A program made the translations under genes and the position numbers. The notes beneath the pieces were generated by a model. The model was not told where the DNA came from and ran no database searches. It saw nothing but the letters and a program-made list of their open reading frames with translations. DNA of 64,000 nucleotides, from positions 62,001 to 126,000 of the forward strand of contig CACNSV010000001.1 of assembly GCA_902623195.1 (NCBI GenBank), read 5' to 3'. Shown one piece after another: positions 49,633 to 57,448 of the stretch. Numbering within the stretch: position 1 is the first letter of the stretch; each line of letters begins with the position of its first letter. This DNA comes from an uncultured Prochlorococcus sp. (lineage in GTDB: Bacteria > Cyanobacteriota > Cyanobacteriia > PCC-6307 > Cyanobiaceae).

Positions 49633-51024
49633 TTATTTTTGTAAATATTTTTTTACTAAGTATTTAAAGTAATTCCCTCTTTCTTCATAATCTGTAAATT
49701 GATCGAAACTTGAACATGCAGGTGAAAATAATAATATCTTTAATTTTCTTTTCATTAAATATTTTATGGCTATTGGGATTAAATCCTTGAGTTCATTATG
49801 TATGAAGATATCCTCCGTAAAACCAGCCCTTAATAAAATTCTCTTTAATTCTTTTGAACTCTCTCCATAAAGAAATACACCTTTGCATTTTTCTAAAATA
49901 ATACTTGACCATAATTTAGAGTCTCCTTTTTTAATTCGACCTCCAATAATAATTATCTGTCCTTTATCCAACGAATTTATACCAGAAAATGACGAATCAA
50001 AGTTGGTTGCTTTACTATCATTTATTACTTCTAGATTTTTTGAACTATAAATTGTTTCTAATCTATGAGGTAGTTGTTTATAAGTTTTTAAAGAATTTTT
50101 TATTTTTTTGCCTGTGAGGCCTATCTTTCTTGCTGCTGCTGTTGCAAGTATTAAATTTAAAATATTATGTTTGCCTTTTAGTTTCAGAATATCTGAATGA
50201 AATAGTGCTGTTCCTTTCTCGACTATGTATCCTTTTTCATCTAACCAGTAATCACAATCTTCGATATTTTTATTTTTATAATCTAATGTTACCCATATCC
50301 CCCTAGCAAGTTTTTTAGAAGATGACTTTAAATAAAAATCATCATAATTATAAATTCTAATTTCAGAGCTTTTTAAAAGATGATTTTTAATTTTAAAATA
50401 ATTCTCTAGTGTTTTATGCCTTTCGAGGTGATCAGGAGTGAAAGTTGTCCAAATACCAATTTTAGGTTTTATTTCACAAGCTATTTCAATTTGGTAACTA
50501 CTTAATTCAGCAATAATCCAATCAAGCTTTTTATTTGAATTGTAATCATAAGCATATTTGCAAAATGGTGTTCCAATATTCCCAGCGGGTGGGGCTTCCA
50601 ACTTATTTTGGCTAAGAATATGACTTAATAAATGTGTTACGGTTGTTTTCCCATTGGTGCCTGTAATTCCAACCCAATTAAGATCTTTTAAATAATTCCA
50701 ACCTATATTTGCTTCGCCTAAAACCTTGATGCCTGAATCTTTTAATTTCAAAACAGTTTTATTATTAATATCTATAGCGGGACTTAAAATAACGCAATTT
50801 ATATTATTCATCCACGGTGAGATTTTTTCGAATTTGAATGGAAATTCTAAAAAAACTTCTACACCAATATTTTCTAAATCTTTTTTATAAACAGTTAGTT
50901 GATCATTTATTTTTTCTTCTATGACTATTACTCTTTCACCTATACTATCTAAAAATTTTGCAGTCCAGTATCCTGATCTTCCTAAACCAATTACTAGATT
51001 AATTTTTTTTGTAATTATTGGCAT
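49633..51024 (-). CDS. murD: UDP-N-acetylmuramoylalanine--D-glutamate ligase
   Basis: Adds D-glutamate to UDP-MurNAc-L-alanine in cytoplasmic peptidoglycan synthesis. The 463 residues have three Mur domains: an N-terminal Rossmann region with LVIGLGRSGYWTAKFLDSIG, the ATPase domain with GITGTNGKTTVTHLLSHIL near 118-136, and a C-terminal domain with INDSKATNFDSSFSGI near 335-350 and LLFSPACSSFDQF. Length is typical. Confidence 0.95.
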   Translation of the reverse strand: MPIITKKINLVIGLGRSGYWTAKFLDSIGERVIVIEEKINDQLTVYKKDLENIGVEVFLEFPFKFEKISPWMNNINCVILSPAIDINNKTVLKLKDSGIKVLGEANIGWNYLKDLNWVGITGTNGKTTVTHLLSHILSQNKLEAPPAGNIGTPFCKYAYDYNSNKKLDWIIAELSSYQIEIACEIKPKIGIWTTFTPDHLERHKTLENYFKIKNHLLKSSEIRIYNYDDFYLKSSSKKLARGIWVTLDYKNKNIEDCDYWLDEKGYIVEKGTALFHSDILKLKGKHNILNLILATAAARKIGLTGKKIKNSLKTYKQLPHRLETIYSSKNLEVINDSKATNFDSSFSGINSLDKGQIIIIGGRIKKGDSKLWSSIILEKCKGVFLYGESSKELKRILLRAGFTEDIFIHNELKDLIPIAIKYLMKRKLKILLFSPACSSFDQFTDYEERGNYFKYLVKKYLQK

Positions 51025-51120
51025 ATTTATATTTCTTAAAATTAAATATTTAATATTATATTTAAATTTATATATTCAGCACGTTTGAAAATTTTAACTT
51101 TTATTTAGTAAATTGTTAAT

Positions 51121-51129
51121 TGTGGATAA
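51121..51129 (-). promoter_or_regulatory. Single consensus DnaA box
   Basis: TGTGGATAA, complement TTATCCACA, a perfect match to the general bacterial DnaA box. It lies between murD and the 89-residue gene. One site in 64 kb of AT-rich DNA is near chance expectation, so a function is not claimed. Confidence 0.25.
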
Positions 51130-51165
51130 TTAAGATGATTGTAGGAATTATTTTGTACATATTTT

Positions 51166-51435
51166 ATGAAAGATAATTTAACTAAGATATGGTTTAAATG
51201 GTTTTATAAAAGTTGGGAGAAATTTTCTCCAGGAAAACTAATAGAAAATGGTCTATTCCCATCACAAATTGCCGAAAGGTTCGTAAATGAACATCAGGAT
51301 AATTTAATTGAATTAGCAAATAAATTTGATGATACGAATGAAGATGCTTTAGAGGAATTTATGAAACTTTCAGAGAGTGAATTACACGTAACAAAGTATT
51401 TTTTAAAACTTGTTCAATTAAGAAAAATTAAATAA
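51166..51435 (+). CDS. Hypothetical helical protein, paralogue of the gene at 40558
   Basis: A 89-residue soluble protein. An aromatic N-terminus, WFKWFYKSWEKFSP, is followed by LFPSQIAERFVNEHQDNLIE, an acidic turn, and LSESELHVTKYFLKLVQLRK. It aligns along nearly its full length with the 105-residue protein at 40558-40875. Family not recognised; probably a Prochlorococcus-specific small protein family. Its stop overlaps the SDR gene end by 8 bases in convergent orientation. Confidence 0.66.
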   Translation: MKDNLTKIWFKWFYKSWEKFSPGKLIENGLFPSQIAERFVNEHQDNLIELANKFDDTNEDALEEFMKLSESELHVTKYFLKLVQLRKIK

Positions 51436-52357
51436 ATTCTTTTATTATTTCAAGACTTTTATTCCATAAACTTTTTCTTTCAATAGTATTAAGCGCTGCA
51501 GGAGAAGTCTTAGATAATTTCGGGTGACCTCTAAAATTAAATTTAGGTCCATAATGATCTCCACTTTTTACTGAATCAGAGGTAGCAGCATAAAGTTGAG
51601 GCAAGGCACCCATTTCCGCAGACTGAAAAATAGGACTAAATAAATCTAATGATATCTTTTCAATTCTACTTGGATTGGGTCTTTGAGCATTAAAAAGATT
51701 TGTTTTTGCTATACCAGGATGCGCAGCTAGGGATAAAATATTTTTTTCTTTAAGTTTTTGACTTAATTCTAATGCGAACATAATGTTAGCTAACTTACTA
51801 TTTGCATAAGATTCTTGCTTGTTGTAATAATTTTCAGCTCTAAGATTATTCCAACTTATCTTTCCAAAAAATTGCGCTAGTGAAGTAACGGTGACTATTC
51901 TTGAATGTTTAATTTTTTCTAATAAGGGTATTAATTTTAAAGTCAACAGCATATGGGATAAATGATTGACTGCAAATTGAATCTCATATCCTTGTGAATT
52001 TAAAGTTTTAGGGGGATGCATAATCCCAGCGTTATTTATTAATAAATCGAGATTGTCAAATTCATTAGATATTTGATCACATTTATTAGAAACCTTATTA
52101 AAATCAGACATTTCAATTTCTATGGTACTTAATTGAGCTTGCGGGATTAATTTTTGTAATTTATTTTTAGTAGCAATTGATTTCTCTGGAGTTCTACATG
52201 AAAGTATTACATGGCAATTTTTTTCAGCAAGCGCTTTTGCTGTGTAATAGCCTAAACCACTATTAGAACCAGTAATTAAAGCTGTTTTGCCTTCTAAATC
52301 AGGTATATTATTTGTGTCCCAATTTTTTTGTATATTTCTTGAAAGAGAACTAGTCAT
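51428..52357 (-). CDS. Short-chain dehydrogenase/reductase
   Basis: A 309-residue NAD(P)-dependent oxidoreductase of the retinol-dehydrogenase-like SDR group. The dinucleotide motif TGSNSGLGYYTAKAL lies near 29-43, the structural NNAG motif (LLINNAGIMHPPK) follows, and the catalytic YANSKLAN (YxxxK) with upstream serine in VTVTSLAQF is seen. Substrate unknown. Not light-dependent protochlorophyllide reductase: the length and the catalytic-loop region do not fit. Confidence 0.88.
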   Translation of the reverse strand: MTSSLSRNIQKNWDTNNIPDLEGKTALITGSNSGLGYYTAKALAEKNCHVILSCRTPEKSIATKNKLQKLIPQAQLSTIEIEMSDFNKVSNKCDQISNEFDNLDLLINNAGIMHPPKTLNSQGYEIQFAVNHLSHMLLTLKLIPLLEKIKHSRIVTVTSLAQFFGKISWNNLRAENYYNKQESYANSKLANIMFALELSQKLKEKNILSLAAHPGIAKTNLFNAQRPNPSRIEKISLDLFSPIFQSAEMGALPQLYAATSDSVKSGDHYGPKFNFRGHPKLSKTSPAALNTIERKSLWNKSLEIIKEFI

Positions 52358-52503
52358 TTATAGCTTTGCTAAGTGTAATTTATATATTAAAAAGCTTAAA
52401 TTAAATAATTTAATAACGTGAATAAGATGAATTCATTAATTCATCTTTGTTATTGCTATTCATCAAAATAAAATTTTTTATTTAGTATTGGATTAAAAAA
52501 GAG

Positions 52504-53655
52504 ATGTCACTTTTTATTGAAGCAGAAAAAAAATGGAAAAATTTTCTTGCTACGAAAATTAAAGATTATGGTTCACTCAGGAATTACGATTATGGACCTG
52601 AAGAGATAAATTATGTCTCAAAAATTTCTCCTTTTATTTCTCATAGAGTACTTTTTGAATATCAAATAATCAAAGATATAAAACTTAAATTTAAAGGAAA
52701 CCAAGTAAATAAATTTATTGAGGAAGTGTACTGGAGAATATATTGGAAAGGTGTCTTAGAAAATAAGCCTTGTATATGGGAAAATTTTATAAATAAAAAA
52801 GTAGATAATTATGATTTTAATAAGTACAAAATGGCTGTAAATGGAGAAACAAATATTCCATACTTTAATTCATGGGTCAAAGAATTAAAGACTTATAATT
52901 ATTTACATAATCACACGAGAATGTGGTTTGCTAGCACGTGGATATTTGTATTGGGTCTACCTTGGGAGTTAGGCGCTAGATTCTTTTTTAAATATCTTTA
53001 TGATGGTGATGCAGCTTCAAATTTATTAAGTTGGAGGTGGGTAGCAGGTCTACAGACGAAGGGAAAAAGATATTTGTTTAGTCCTCAAAATCTAAAGAAA
53101 TTTTCCAATGGAAGATTTTGCGTTAAGAATATAACCAATCAAGATATTGTTCTGGAAGATGATTTTGAAGTAATTATTTCAAATGACATATATCATTCAA
53201 ATATGCAAAAATCATCTAATAATTTGATCATGTTCGAAAATGATTTGCATGAAAATTCACAAAAAAAAATAATTTCGAAATATCAAAATGTCTTTTTAGT
53301 AAAATTAGATAAAAAGCATAGACAGATTGAAATTTCAGATTCTGTAATTCAATTCAAGCAAAATTTAATTGATGAATTTTCATTGAAATTTTCAAATATA
53401 GAAATAATTTCTTCACTTGAATTGAAAGATAGATTAAAAGGCAATTCATCTGTAGATTTAATCTATCCATCTATCGGAGATAATTATGACTTTATAAAGA
53501 GTTTGCAAAAAAATAATAAATTAATAGTAAAAAATTTGGTTAGACCAGAGGATTTATATGCTTGGAAATTTGCTAAAAGAGGCTTTTTTAAATTTAAAGA
53601 AAATATTCCATCTATTAATAAATTTATAAATGAACCATATTTGATCTGGAAATGA
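52504..53655 (+). CDS. Photolyase-like FAD-binding domain protein without N-terminal antenna domain
   Basis: A 383-residue protein that starts almost directly with the photolyase/cryptochrome FAD-binding region: ISPFISHRVLFEY near 41-53, EEVYWRIYWKGVL near 73-85, LHNHTRMWFASTWIFVLGLP near 134-153, GARFFFKYLYDGDAASN near 157-173, and WRWVAGLQTKGKRYLFSPQ. The usual N-terminal alpha/beta antenna domain is missing. Instead about 170 residues follow the FAD domain, with an alternating strand/helix pattern (FEVIISNDIY, NVFLVKLDK, VDLIYPSIGDNYDFI). This may be a relocated or replacement Rossmann-like domain. Whether it repairs DNA is unknown. Confidence 0.82.
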   Translation: MSLFIEAEKKWKNFLATKIKDYGSLRNYDYGPEEINYVSKISPFISHRVLFEYQIIKDIKLKFKGNQVNKFIEEVYWRIYWKGVLENKPCIWENFINKKVDNYDFNKYKMAVNGETNIPYFNSWVKELKTYNYLHNHTRMWFASTWIFVLGLPWELGARFFFKYLYDGDAASNLLSWRWVAGLQTKGKRYLFSPQNLKKFSNGRFCVKNITNQDIVLEDDFEVIISNDIYHSNMQKSSNNLIMFENDLHENSQKKIISKYQNVFLVKLDKKHRQIEISDSVIQFKQNLIDEFSLKFSNIEIISSLELKDRLKGNSSVDLIYPSIGDNYDFIKSLQKNNKLIVKNLVRPEDLYAWKFAKRGFFKFKENIPSINKFINEPYLIWK

Positions 53656-53826
53656 ATTAATATTTTGCAAACCTAAATTTGTAATTTGCAATACTTCAAT
53701 ATCTATAAATTTAACATTACTCGCTATTTTAAGTAAGTATAAATACTTATTCTGAGATTAGTTTTTGATTTTTATCCACGAAGCAGAATATGACTAGTTA
53801 TTTTTACTTAAGAAATAAATTAAATA

Positions 53827-54387
53827 GTGCTATCAACCATCCTCACCAAATCATTTAGTAAAGATACAGCTTTATTAATATTAAGAGTAATTACTGGAGT
53901 TGTTCTAATCCATCATGGGTTTGAAAAGACTGCTAATATTGAAAATTTTGCGGATGCATTTGTAAGGCCACTTCATTTACCATTTCCTATCTTTTTATCT
54001 TGGGTAGCTGCAATTTCAGAAATAGCAGGTAGTTGGTTAATAATTATTGGATTGGCTACTAGATTTGGAGCTTTAGCCATAGTTGGTACAATAAGTGTTG
54101 CTATATATCATGCACTTGTTACTGCAGGGTTTAACATATACTTATTAGAATTATTGCTTTTATACTTTGCATCTGCTACTTGTATTACTTTAACTGGTCC
54201 AGGAATATTTTCACTTGATGAAGTAATTATAAGAATACTAAAGTCAGAATCAGAGGAAATTGAAGTTGCAACACTCACTATAAACAAAAAGTCTGGGAAC
54301 CTAAGTGTTGAGGAATTGAAAGAAGTTAAAAAAGAAGGTTTTTTCCAATTCTTGCAATCAAATCTACTATCAGAATCATCAAGCTAA
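53827..54387 (+). CDS. DoxX-family membrane protein
   Basis: A 186-residue protein with four membrane helices in the DoxX pattern. LRVITGVVLIHHGFEKTANI lies near 20-39, PFPIFLSWVAAISEIAGSWL near 52-71, IIIGLATRFGALAIVGTISV follows, and the next helix has LYFASATCITLTGPGIFSLD. A soluble acidic/basic tail of about 45 residues is added. The start is GTG at 53827. An overlapping 22-codon upstream frame (53790-53858) crosses the start and could affect translation, but this is speculative. Confidence 0.84.
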   Translation: MLSTILTKSFSKDTALLILRVITGVVLIHHGFEKTANIENFADAFVRPLHLPFPIFLSWVAAISEIAGSWLIIIGLATRFGALAIVGTISVAIYHALVTAGFNIYLLELLLLYFASATCITLTGPGIFSLDEVIIRILKSESEEIEVATLTINKKSGNLSVEELKEVKKEGFFQFLQSNLLSESSS

Positions 54388-54552
54388 TTTCTTAGGATAA
54401 AGACTTCTTATTAAACGTTCTCTCCTTTTTATATTATTGTAGTTTTCAAATTTAATTCTTAGAGTAGCTTCAATTAAACTTAAGATCATTCCAATCGCTG
54501 TAATCCAAGTTAATAAAACTATAGGGTTTTCATGAATTGACGAGAAATTCAT
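54379..54552 (-). CDS. Small membrane protein with RR...LYPKK tail (57 aa)
   Basis: The minus-strand ATG (complement 54550-54552) encodes MNFSSIHENPIVLLTWITAI then GMILSLIEATLRIKFENYNN. One membrane helix is followed by a basic tail RRERLIRSLYPKKLA. The tail resembles that of the 77-residue product at 45849 (RRRKLESLYPSK). Its end overlaps the doxX stop by 9 bases in convergent orientation. Confidence 0.58.
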   Translation of the reverse strand: MNFSSIHENPIVLLTWITAIGMILSLIEATLRIKFENYNNIKRRERLIRSLYPKKLA

Positions 54553-54627
54553 TTAATAATTGTTTCTTCTTTAAAGTTGACTGATTAACAAAGATATTTC
54601 AACTAATTAGATACAATTTAGAAATAT

Positions 54628-55176
54628 TTAAGGATTTACTTCAACACATTTCCAGTTATCAATTTTCTTCCATACATATCTTTTATGAAAAGGTTTTTCT
54701 AACTTTAAAAGATCTACTTCATCAATTTTGATTTTCAATACTGAAAAATTATTCGGTTTTGAAAGTGCATTATTTCTGGAAGATATTATATTTTCTTGAT
54801 CAATTTTTTTCCCAGGAGAAGGCCAATACCATTGATCTTTTGATTTATCGAATAAATTATTCCAATATTTATCATTCTCTTCTAACTCAGAAACTTTACC
54901 TTTAAATCTATACTGAGTTTTAGTTTTAAAAAAAAGCCATAAAACTTCAATATTTTTATTGTTTTCTAAATCTGCATACTTCTCACTTCTTTTATCAGTG
55001 TAGATAAGCATAGTGGTATTATCTAGCCATCCTCTAAATACAACAGTCCTTACTCGTGGTTGATTAGTTCTTGAAACATTTGCAATTTGTATCCATCTAT
55101 TTGATGGGAGTTTACCTTCTTTAGATTGAGATGCTTTTAATCTTTGCCTCCACAAGGGAAGATCCTTATTATTCAT
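54628..55176 (-). CDS. Pyridoxamine-5'-phosphate-oxidase-like FMN-binding protein
   Basis: A 182-residue split-barrel flavoprotein of the Alr4036/PPOX type: PLWRQRLKASQSKEG at the start, RTVVFRGWLDNTTMLIYTDK with the FMN-phosphate contacts near 42-61, RSEKYADLENN, and WYWPSPGK. It resembles PdxH but lacks its usual C-terminal RLSP-type block, so it is probably a PdxH-like protein and not the vitamin B6 enzyme. It overlaps the upstream gene by 8 bases. Confidence 0.82.
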   Translation of the reverse strand: MNNKDLPLWRQRLKASQSKEGKLPSNRWIQIANVSRTNQPRVRTVVFRGWLDNTTMLIYTDKRSEKYADLENNKNIEVLWLFFKTKTQYRFKGKVSELEENDKYWNNLFDKSKDQWYWPSPGKKIDQENIISSRNNALSKPNNFSVLKIKIDEVDLLKLEKPFHKRYVWKKIDNWKCVEVNP

Positions 55177-55786
55177 TAAATTTAGGAAGGATTAAACCAC
55201 TATTTGCTTTATATTCATCAAAACCTTCATATTTTTCAAGTGATTTATCCTTTTTAATCATTCTTGGGTAGAAGACTATAATGAAAAATATTAAAAGTAT
55301 AATAAATGGAATTAGGTTCATAGATAATATCGCAAAAGATAAATATATAAGTATTTCACCTAGATAATTTGTATTCCTTGAATATTTAAAGAAACCTTCA
55401 GTTATAAGTTCTTTTTTTAATTTTAAAGTGAAATATTTTTGTGAATCACTTGCAAAATGAAGAAAAACTCCAATTATATAAATTGAAACACATCCAGCTA
55501 TTATGAAATTTGGAATCAATTTTTGGGAGGATATAAGAATAAATGGAGCTACCCAATAACTTCCTAAAAATATGAATCCTATTATTGAGGTTAAGAATCC
55601 CATTTCATCTTTAAAATATGGATCTGGAAATAATTTTTCTTTTAAAAGCCATAAGATTCCATATGTTCCATGTAGGGACAAGTAAATCCAAGCTGGAATA
55701 GAAAAATTGTCGTAGGTTGCCATTAAACTAAGTACAACAAATGGAGTCAAACCTTTGTGTAAATTTATTATTTGATTAAGTTTCAT
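55169..55786 (-). CDS. Steroid-reductase/isoprenylcysteine-methyltransferase-like membrane protein (DUF1295 type)
   Basis: A 205-residue protein with about five membrane segments. The C-terminal region GFFKYSRNTNYLGEILIYLSF near 140-160 followed by YPRMIKKDKSLEKYEGFDEY is the pattern of DUF1295/ICMT-like membrane enzymes. The reaction cannot be stated. It is translationally coupled to the PPOX-like gene downstream. Confidence 0.74.
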   Translation of the reverse strand: MKLNQIINLHKGLTPFVVLSLMATYDNFSIPAWIYLSLHGTYGILWLLKEKLFPDPYFKDEMGFLTSIIGFIFLGSYWVAPFILISSQKLIPNFIIAGCVSIYIIGVFLHFASDSQKYFTLKLKKELITEGFFKYSRNTNYLGEILIYLSFAILSMNLIPFIILLIFFIIVFYPRMIKKDKSLEKYEGFDEYKANSGLILPKFNE

Positions 55787-55816
55787 ATCTATAATTTAAA
55801 AAAAGGTTTAATTATT

Positions 55817-55825
55817 TGTGGATAA
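55817..55825 (-). promoter_or_regulatory. Single consensus DnaA box
   Basis: TGTGGATAA, complement TTATCCACA, in the short gap between tRNA-Val and the DUF1295-type gene. A perfect consensus, but isolated; near chance expectation for the window. Confidence 0.25.
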
Positions 55826-55871
55826 ATTAAATCTATAACCTTAGATGTGATTTTACAAAAAAATTAATAAA

Positions 55872-55943
55872 TGGGCGATACTGGATTTGAACCAGTGACT
55901 CCTACCATGTCAAGGTAGTGCTCTACCCCTGAGCTAATCGCCC
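55872..55943 (-). tRNA. trnV-GAC: tRNA-Val (anticodon GAC)
   Basis: The minus strand folds as a 72-nt cloverleaf: acceptor GGGCGAT/ATCGCCC, D arm GCTC/GAGC, anticodon stem CTACC/GGTAG enclosing TTGACAT (anticodon GAC), T arm ACTGG/CCAGT with loop TTCAAAT, and discriminator A. CCA is not encoded, as is usual in cyanobacteria. It reads GUC and GUU valine codons. Confidence 0.97.
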
Positions 55944-55995
55944 TAATTAAAATTTATTATAAACCCCTAAATGAGTTGATATTAACTTCAACTCT

Positions 55996-56784
55996 TTATT
56001 TCTTTAGTAATTTAATTTTCCACCTTTCTCTTTTAGTCTTTTCAATTTCTAATATTTCAATGATACCTTTATTTTCAAATCTTATTTTATCTCCTACTTT
56101 TAAATTAATTGTTGATTTGTTGACTTTTAAACCATTAAGGTAAAGCAATCCATTTTTAATTTTATCAATAATTTTACTTCTTGATATCCTAAAACCTGCT
56201 GAAGCTATCGCATCAATTCTTATAGATGCTTCTACAGAGTTAATTAATTTTGCAACTCTTTCGATAGGAGTTCTAAGTTCTGTTAAATTTACAAATTCAA
56301 TATTGACTTCTACATCTCTCAGTAAATATCTATTTTGTTTTTGAATATCTTGATTAAGATCAATAATCCCTTGCGCACCTCTTTCACCTAAGGTCCAAAA
56401 ATCTCCAATCATATTTTCTTTGATTCCATGATTTATTAAAAAATTCCTGAAATCATCTTGTGATGGGTTATCAAATAAAAAATTACCTGAAATATTAACT
56501 CCTTTTCCTGTAAAACTTGAAATTAGATCTTTTTCACTAGGTTGAATTGATTTCCTAAAACAAGCTATCTTTGCTCTATCTGCATTTACATAACCACCAT
56601 ATACGAAATATGATAAATCAATTAAATTATGAAATTCTTTTAAGATTTCTTCCTGTATATAAGATGGAAAAAAGTTAGTCCAACATATTTCCCAAGTTTT
56701 ATAAGCTAAATTTGATATTTCTATTAGATGTCTAATCTCTGACTTGTATAAACAATCCTTTTCAAAGTCTTTTAAATCAATCAT
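55996..56784 (-). CDS. Photosystem II S4-domain protein (YlmH-like RNA-binding)
   Basis: A 262-residue protein of the cyanobacterial/plastid PSII S4 family. The middle has GERGAQGIIDLNQDI and VEVNIEFVNLTELRTPIERV. The C-terminal S4 RNA-binding domain (about 190-250) carries VEASIRIDAIASAGFRISRS and LLYLNGLKVNKSTINLKVGD. The role is probably RNA- or ribosome-linked; the association with photosystem II is from family naming. It overlaps the next upstream gene by 1 base. Confidence 0.87.
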   Translation of the reverse strand: MIDLKDFEKDCLYKSEIRHLIEISNLAYKTWEICWTNFFPSYIQEEILKEFHNLIDLSYFVYGGYVNADRAKIACFRKSIQPSEKDLISSFTGKGVNISGNFLFDNPSQDDFRNFLINHGIKENMIGDFWTLGERGAQGIIDLNQDIQKQNRYLLRDVEVNIEFVNLTELRTPIERVAKLINSVEASIRIDAIASAGFRISRSKIIDKIKNGLLYLNGLKVNKSTINLKVGDKIRFENKGIIEILEIEKTKRERWKIKLLKK

Positions 56785-57350
56785 TATCCTTCTAAAAAAA
56801 TAATATCTAATGGTTCAGATTCTTTTATTAGATTCCATGGTAATTCATATCCATTTTGATCTTCCAGAATAAAAAGCCATTTCCCATTTTTATTTGCATT
56901 TAATAAGGGTCTAATCTCTTTATTTCTATTAATATTTATACTCCCTGCAGCAAAAAAGCTACCTATATATCCAGAACTTAATCCTAAAAGACCTCCTAAA
57001 AATGATTCTCCAAAAGCATTTAGGTTAAGGAAAGAAAAAGTCGTTAAATTTGTCATATTTGAAAAACCTAAACCTGCTAAAAATCCAAATGGCATTAACC
57101 ATTTCTTCATATTTTTTTGCCTTATTTGTCTATCTAATTTTGGATTAAGAATTCTATTATTCTCAATGTTTTCTATTTTTAAAAGATAACTTTTAAAATT
57201 TTGAAGGATTTGTTCTTGGTCGCCTTTTATTTTGTCATTAGTTGGTTCTATTAAAATAGCTTGGGAAATAAATATAGATTTTTCTTCAAAAGTTTTAAGA
57301 AGATTAATACATTTTTCTATTTCTTTAAAAATCAAGATGCATTTAGTCAA
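56784..57350 (-). CDS. Hypothetical protein with glycine-rich membrane segments (188 aa)
   Basis: An N-terminal soluble domain of about 95 residues precedes two hydrophobic, Gly/Ala/Phe-rich segments (MPFGFLAGLGFSNMTNLTTF, then FLGGLLGLSSGYIGSFFAAG). These resemble the glycine-zipper/hairpin segments of cyanobacterial membrane-linked proteins. A short soluble tail ends ESEPLDIIFLEG. Not assigned to a named family. It is coupled to the PSII S4 gene by a 1-base overlap. Confidence 0.72.
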   Translation of the reverse strand: MTKCILIFKEIEKCINLLKTFEEKSIFISQAILIEPTNDKIKGDQEQILQNFKSYLLKIENIENNRILNPKLDRQIRQKNMKKWLMPFGFLAGLGFSNMTNLTTFSFLNLNAFGESFLGGLLGLSSGYIGSFFAAGSININRNKEIRPLLNANKNGKWLFILEDQNGYELPWNLIKESEPLDIIFLEG

Positions 57351-57448
57351 TTTTTATTCCTCAAATGTTGATTTCTTGATCCAATTTAATAAAACAAGAC
57401 CTATTCACTATAGATAAGTAAAGTAGATAATTAAAGAACCAATCTTAA

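Noticed and set aside
55872..55943. tRNA-Val as an integration site for a mobile element.
   Set aside because: No integrase gene and no direct repeat of the tRNA 3' end was found nearby.
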